Assembly (NCBI GenBank): GCA_023457435.1
Contig: JAEWLS010000032.1
Coordinates: forward strand, 5,220 to 69,219
DNA: 64,000 bases
Source of the DNA: Pseudomonadota bacterium
Lineage (GTDB): Bacteria; Pseudomonadota; Alphaproteobacteria; Rhizobiales; Rhizobiaceae
Direction: 5' to 3'
Part shown: in pieces, positions 61,431 to 64,000 of the stretch
How positions within the stretch are numbered: the first letter of the stretch is position 1
Layout of the letters: each line of letters begins with the position of its first letter
Notes under the pieces: generated by a model
Database searches by the model: none
Told to the model about the DNA's origin: nothing
The model's input: only the letters and a program-made list of their open reading frames with translations
Program-made: the position numbers and the translations under genes

Positions 61431-62093
61431 ATGGACGCTGGGATGGAGAAGAGGATCGCCGCACTCGAGGCACGCCTTGCGGAGGCTGAGGCGCGGCTTC
61501 AGCGGCAGGAGGACATAGAGGCGATCAAGCGCGTCCAGCGCGCTTACGGCTACTATCTCGACAAGAGTCTCTACCGAGCCGTGGCCGATCTGTTCACCGA
61601 CGACGGAGAAATCGAAATCGCCTCTCGCGGCGTCTACAAGGGCCGCGACCGGATCCACGAGTTCCTCGTCAAGCTCCTTGGGAACGGCGTAGAAGGTCCC
61701 GTGCACGGGCACGTCGGAAACCACTTCCAGCTCCAGGCGATCGTCACGATTGGCGATGACGGCAGCACTGCGAAAGCGCGCTGGCGCGCCTGGGTGCAGG
61801 TCGGCGACCTGGGCGGGATGGCCAACTGGCTCGAGGGACCGTACGAGATCGAGTATCGGAAGGAGGCGGGGGTCTGGAAGATCGCCAGCCTTATCTGGTT
61901 TCCAAGCTTCACCACACCTTACGCGGACGGCTGGGGCAAGACGTTCCTACAGCCCAGCCAGGAGACCGCGGACATGCCACCGGACCACAAGCAGACGCAT
62001 GACGGCGTCACTGCGCCGGAACCGTGGGTGATGCCGTTCCACTACAACCATCCCGTCACCGGCGAGCCGGTAATTTGGAAGGCCAAAGGCTGA
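61431..62093 (+). CDS. SnoaL/NTF2-like protein with N-terminal coiled coil
   Basis: This 220-residue protein starts with a coiled coil (EKRIAALEARLAEAEARLQR) and continues with a SnoaL-like domain (VQRAYGYYLDKSLYRAVADL, FTDDGEIEIASRGVYKGRDR, WRAWVQVGDLGGMANWLEGP). The C-terminal tail includes APEPWVMPFHYNHPVTGEP. It follows the GMC gene after eight bases with AGGAGG upstream, and precedes a terminator. This family is often linked to steroid and terpenoid or aryl side-chain catabolism. It differs strongly from the other NTF2-like protein at 56 kb. Confidence 0.9.
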   Translation: MDAGMEKRIAALEARLAEAEARLQRQEDIEAIKRVQRAYGYYLDKSLYRAVADLFTDDGEIEIASRGVYKGRDRIHEFLVKLLGNGVEGPVHGHVGNHFQLQAIVTIGDDGSTAKARWRAWVQVGDLGGMANWLEGPYEIEYRKEAGVWKIASLIWFPSFTTPYADGWGKTFLQPSQETADMPPDHKQTHDGVTAPEPWVMPFHYNHPVTGEPVIWKAKG

Positions 62094-62112
62094 GCTTCTT
62101 TCTTCCCGAAAT

Positions 62113-62142
62113 AGGCCTAGGCGTCATTGCCCGGGCCTTTTT
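62113..62142 (+). terminator. Rho-independent terminator of the HIBADH-ALDH-GMC-SnoaL operon
   Basis: AGGCCTAGGC (62113-62122) pairs with GCCCGGGCCT (62129-62138) with one mismatch and one wobble; a run of five T follows (62138-62142). It separates the operon from the convergent TRAP permease genes. Confidence 0.8.
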
Positions 62143-62156
62143 CGTCTGTGCCGCCG

Positions 62157-63458
62157 CTACGGCATCGTGTTCGGCAGGAACAGCGATATCTGCGGGAAGA
62201 TGCACAGGATGATCAGCAGCACGATGCTGGCTGCGATGAAAGGCATCACTCCCCAGTATATCCGGAACAGGCCAATGTCGCGCGCCATCGCGTTGATGAC
62301 GAAGACGTTCATGCCGACCGGCGGGCAGATGAGGCCGAGCGTGACGGTCATCACGATGATGACGCCGAACCAGGTCGGATCGAAGCCGAGCGCCATCATG
62401 GCCGGGAAGACGATCGGTACAGTCAGGATGATCATCGCCAACTCGTCCATGATGGCGCCGAGGATCAGATAGATGAATAGCAGCAGCGCCAGGACCCCGT
62501 AGGGACCGATCGGCAGGTTGACGAGAAGCTCGGTGATCTCCTGCGTGGTTCGCGTGATCGTCAGGAAGTAGCTGAACAGGAAGGCACCGACGGCGATGAT
62601 GAAGATCGACGCCGACGTGCGCAGCGCATCGACCAGACAGGCCTGGATCTTCGCCCAGTCCAGGCGGCGACGCGCCACGCCGATCAGCAGTGCGCCCACC
62701 GCGCCGATTGCCGCGGCCTCGGTGACCGTGACGATGCCGCCGTACATGGCGACCACTACGATCAGGAACAGCAGCATGGTCGCCCAGACGTCGCGCATCG
62801 CAGCGAAACGCTCGCCATAATCTTCGCGCGGCGTTGTCGGGAACAGGTGCGGCTTGCGCGAGGCAAGGATCTGGATGGTGATGATGTAAATGGCGATCGC
62901 GAGCAGCCCCGGAAGGACACCCGCCATGAAGAGCCGCGCAACATCCTGCTCGGTCAGCAGGGCGTAGATCAGCATCGTAACCGAAGGAGGGATCATGATA
63001 CCGAGAGTACCGCCGATCGCGATGGTCCCGGCGGCGGTGCCAGGCTCATAGCCGGCGCGCCGCATTTCCGGCAGCGCGACTTTGGTCATCGTTGCCGCGG
63101 TGGCGACGGCTGAACCGTTGATGGCGGCGAAGCCACCGCAAGCGAGGATGGTCGAGACGGCAAGCCCGCCGCGGCGATGGCCTGCCCAGGCGCGCGACAC
63201 GCGAAAGAGTTCGCGGCTCATGCCCGATGCGGAGGCGAACACGCCCATCAGAATGAACAGCGGCACGACGCTGAGCGAATAGTCGGTGACCGTTCGCCAC
63301 GGCGAGTTCACGAGAAGGTTGAAACCGGCGTTCCAGCCCTTCAGCGCGGCGAACCCTCCGACGCCGACGATACCCATGGCGATGCCAATCGGCACGCGCA
63401 GGAACATGAGCACGAACAGGACGACGAAGCCTGCTACGGCGGCAATTTCTCTATCCAT
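62157..63458 (-). CDS. dctM: TRAP transporter large permease (DctM), second system
   Basis: This 433-residue 12-helix permease is related to the 27-28 kb copy but clearly distinct. Typical segments are CGGFAAINGSAVATAATMTK and PPSVTMLIYALLTEQDVARL, as well as GLICPPVGMNVFVINAMARD. It overlaps dctQ by eight bases. The solute-binding gene is expected just to the right of the window. It probably imports the substrate of the second island. Confidence 0.95.
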   Translation of the reverse strand: MDREIAAVAGFVVLFVLMFLRVPIGIAMGIVGVGGFAALKGWNAGFNLLVNSPWRTVTDYSLSVVPLFILMGVFASASGMSRELFRVSRAWAGHRRGGLAVSTILACGGFAAINGSAVATAATMTKVALPEMRRAGYEPGTAAGTIAIGGTLGIMIPPSVTMLIYALLTEQDVARLFMAGVLPGLLAIAIYIITIQILASRKPHLFPTTPREDYGERFAAMRDVWATMLLFLIVVVAMYGGIVTVTEAAAIGAVGALLIGVARRRLDWAKIQACLVDALRTSASIFIIAVGAFLFSYFLTITRTTQEITELLVNLPIGPYGVLALLLFIYLILGAIMDELAMIILTVPIVFPAMMALGFDPTWFGVIIVMTVTLGLICPPVGMNVFVINAMARDIGLFRIYWGVMPFIAASIVLLIILCIFPQISLFLPNTMP

Positions 63459-63942
63459 CGACCTGGAAACCTGTCTCGGCCGGCGCGCGGCCCTGGAAGC
63501 GCATGATGATGCGCGCGATTCCCAGAATAACGCAGCAGGCTATTCCGACGCCGCCGATAACGACGAAAGGCCACAAGGCCAGCTTCATCGTGTTGGTGAC
63601 TTCGCCGCTGCGGTAAAGTGAATCGACGCGCCAGTAGAGCATGACGGCGAGGGCAGCGAAGAACGCAGCGCTGATGAGGTCAGCGACGGTGTCCATCACC
63701 AGGGCGAGCTTGGGCGGGCACATTTCCCAAAAGACATCGACGCTGATGTGCCGGCCGGCAAAGGTCGCGGTCGCAAAGCCCCAGAAGATCGCCATCCCCT
63801 GAAACTGATTGGCTAACTGGTAGGCGTCAGGCAGCTGCAGCTGGAAGACGGAACGGAGAATGATCTCCGTGAAAATCAGGAGCGCTATGAGGCCAAGCGA
63901 AAATCCGGCCCAAAGCTCCACGTAGCGAACGAATCTCTGCAT
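63451..63942 (-). CDS. dctQ: TRAP transporter small permease (DctQ), second system
   Basis: This 163-residue, four-helix protein has the DctQ signature GFATATFAGRHISVDVFWEM. Helices lie at about 12-32, 48-66, 85-105 and 130-150. ATG 63942 is used; TTG 63945 is one codon earlier. It is upstream of and overlapping dctM. Confidence 0.92.
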   Translation of the reverse strand: MQRFVRYVELWAGFSLGLIALLIFTEIILRSVFQLQLPDAYQLANQFQGMAIFWGFATATFAGRHISVDVFWEMCPPKLALVMDTVADLISAAFFAALAVMLYWRVDSLYRSGEVTNTMKLALWPFVVIGGVGIACCVILGIARIIMRFQGRAPAETGFQVDG

Positions 63943-63963
63943 CAAGCCCCCGAACGCAGGAGA

Positions 63964-64000
63964 TCAATGGCCGGCGGCCCCCAATTCCGCCGCCCGCCGG
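63964..64000 (-). CDS. Possible 3' end of an upstream gene (partial)
   Basis: A minus-strand frame ending with a TGA at 63964-63966 gives RRAAELGAAGH before the window edge. A TRAP solute-binding gene would be expected here, but the fragment is too short to identify. Confidence 0.25.
   Translation of the reverse strand, partial: RRAAELGAAGH

Overview
The window comes from a high-GC alphaproteobacterium, most likely of the order Hyphomicrobiales (Rhizobium/Mesorhizobium/Phyllobacteriaceae-like). The main evidence is the left 12.5 kb. The order flgA-flgG-fliE-flgC-flgB-orf-fliI-flgF-(DUF1217) on the minus strand, divergent motA-fliM-fliN-fliG-flhB-orf on the plus strand, and convergent visN-visR is the rhizobial flagellar regulon layout as I know it from Sinorhizobium meliloti. 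Two Ku genes, a DUF982 gene and EcfG-type promoters also fit this group. All calls rest on reading the sequence and on family knowledge; no database search was run.

Layout. 1-12.5 kb: flagellar rod, export, motor and switch genes with the VisNR master regulators. 12.7-20.2 kb: a very large modular secreted protein and an outer-membrane beta-barrel protein in tandem, where fliF would be expected beside visN. 20.2-34.6 kb: a catabolic island with a MarR regulator, kynureninase, an aldehyde dehydrogenase, a single reading frame that fuses a benzoylformate-decarboxylase-like enzyme to an aldehyde dehydrogenase, a DUF3237 gene, a TRAP transporter with two tandem solute-binding proteins, a second ThDP enzyme and an FAD-linked D-2-hydroxyacid oxidase. 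34.5-43.4 kb: a caa3-type cytochrome oxidase (subunit II with fused cytochrome c, subunits I and III fused, CtaG), periplasmic Cu/Zn superoxide dismutase, and a three-subunit gluconate-2-dehydrogenase-like complex (TAT-exported small subunit, GMC flavoprotein, triheme cytochrome c). 43.5-52.2 kb: a hybrid histidine kinase, an AttEFGH/LolCDE-like ABC module with a lipocalin-like protein, and a type-II NADH dehydrogenase. 52.3-55.7 kb: an ECF sigma factor, two convergent ku genes and an ExoIII-family nuclease; both ku genes have near-perfect EcfG promoters. 56-64 kb: a second catabolic island (NTF2-like proteins, SDR, 3-hydroxyisobutyrate-dehydrogenase-like enzyme, ALDH, GMC oxidoreductase, TRAP permeases) with two matching palindromic operators in its divergent control region.

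How it may work together. The first catabolic island reads as uptake of an organic acid by the TRAP system, oxidation of a 2-hydroxyacid to a 2-oxoacid by the FAD enzyme, ThDP-dependent decarboxylation to an aldehyde, and oxidation of that aldehyde by the fused dehydrogenase; an aromatic, mandelate/benzoylformate-like substrate is the best guess. The 34-43 kb block could pass electrons from periplasmic sugar or alcohol oxidation through a triheme cytochrome to the caa3 oxidase. The 52-55 kb block looks like stress-induced double-strand-break repair under the general stress response.
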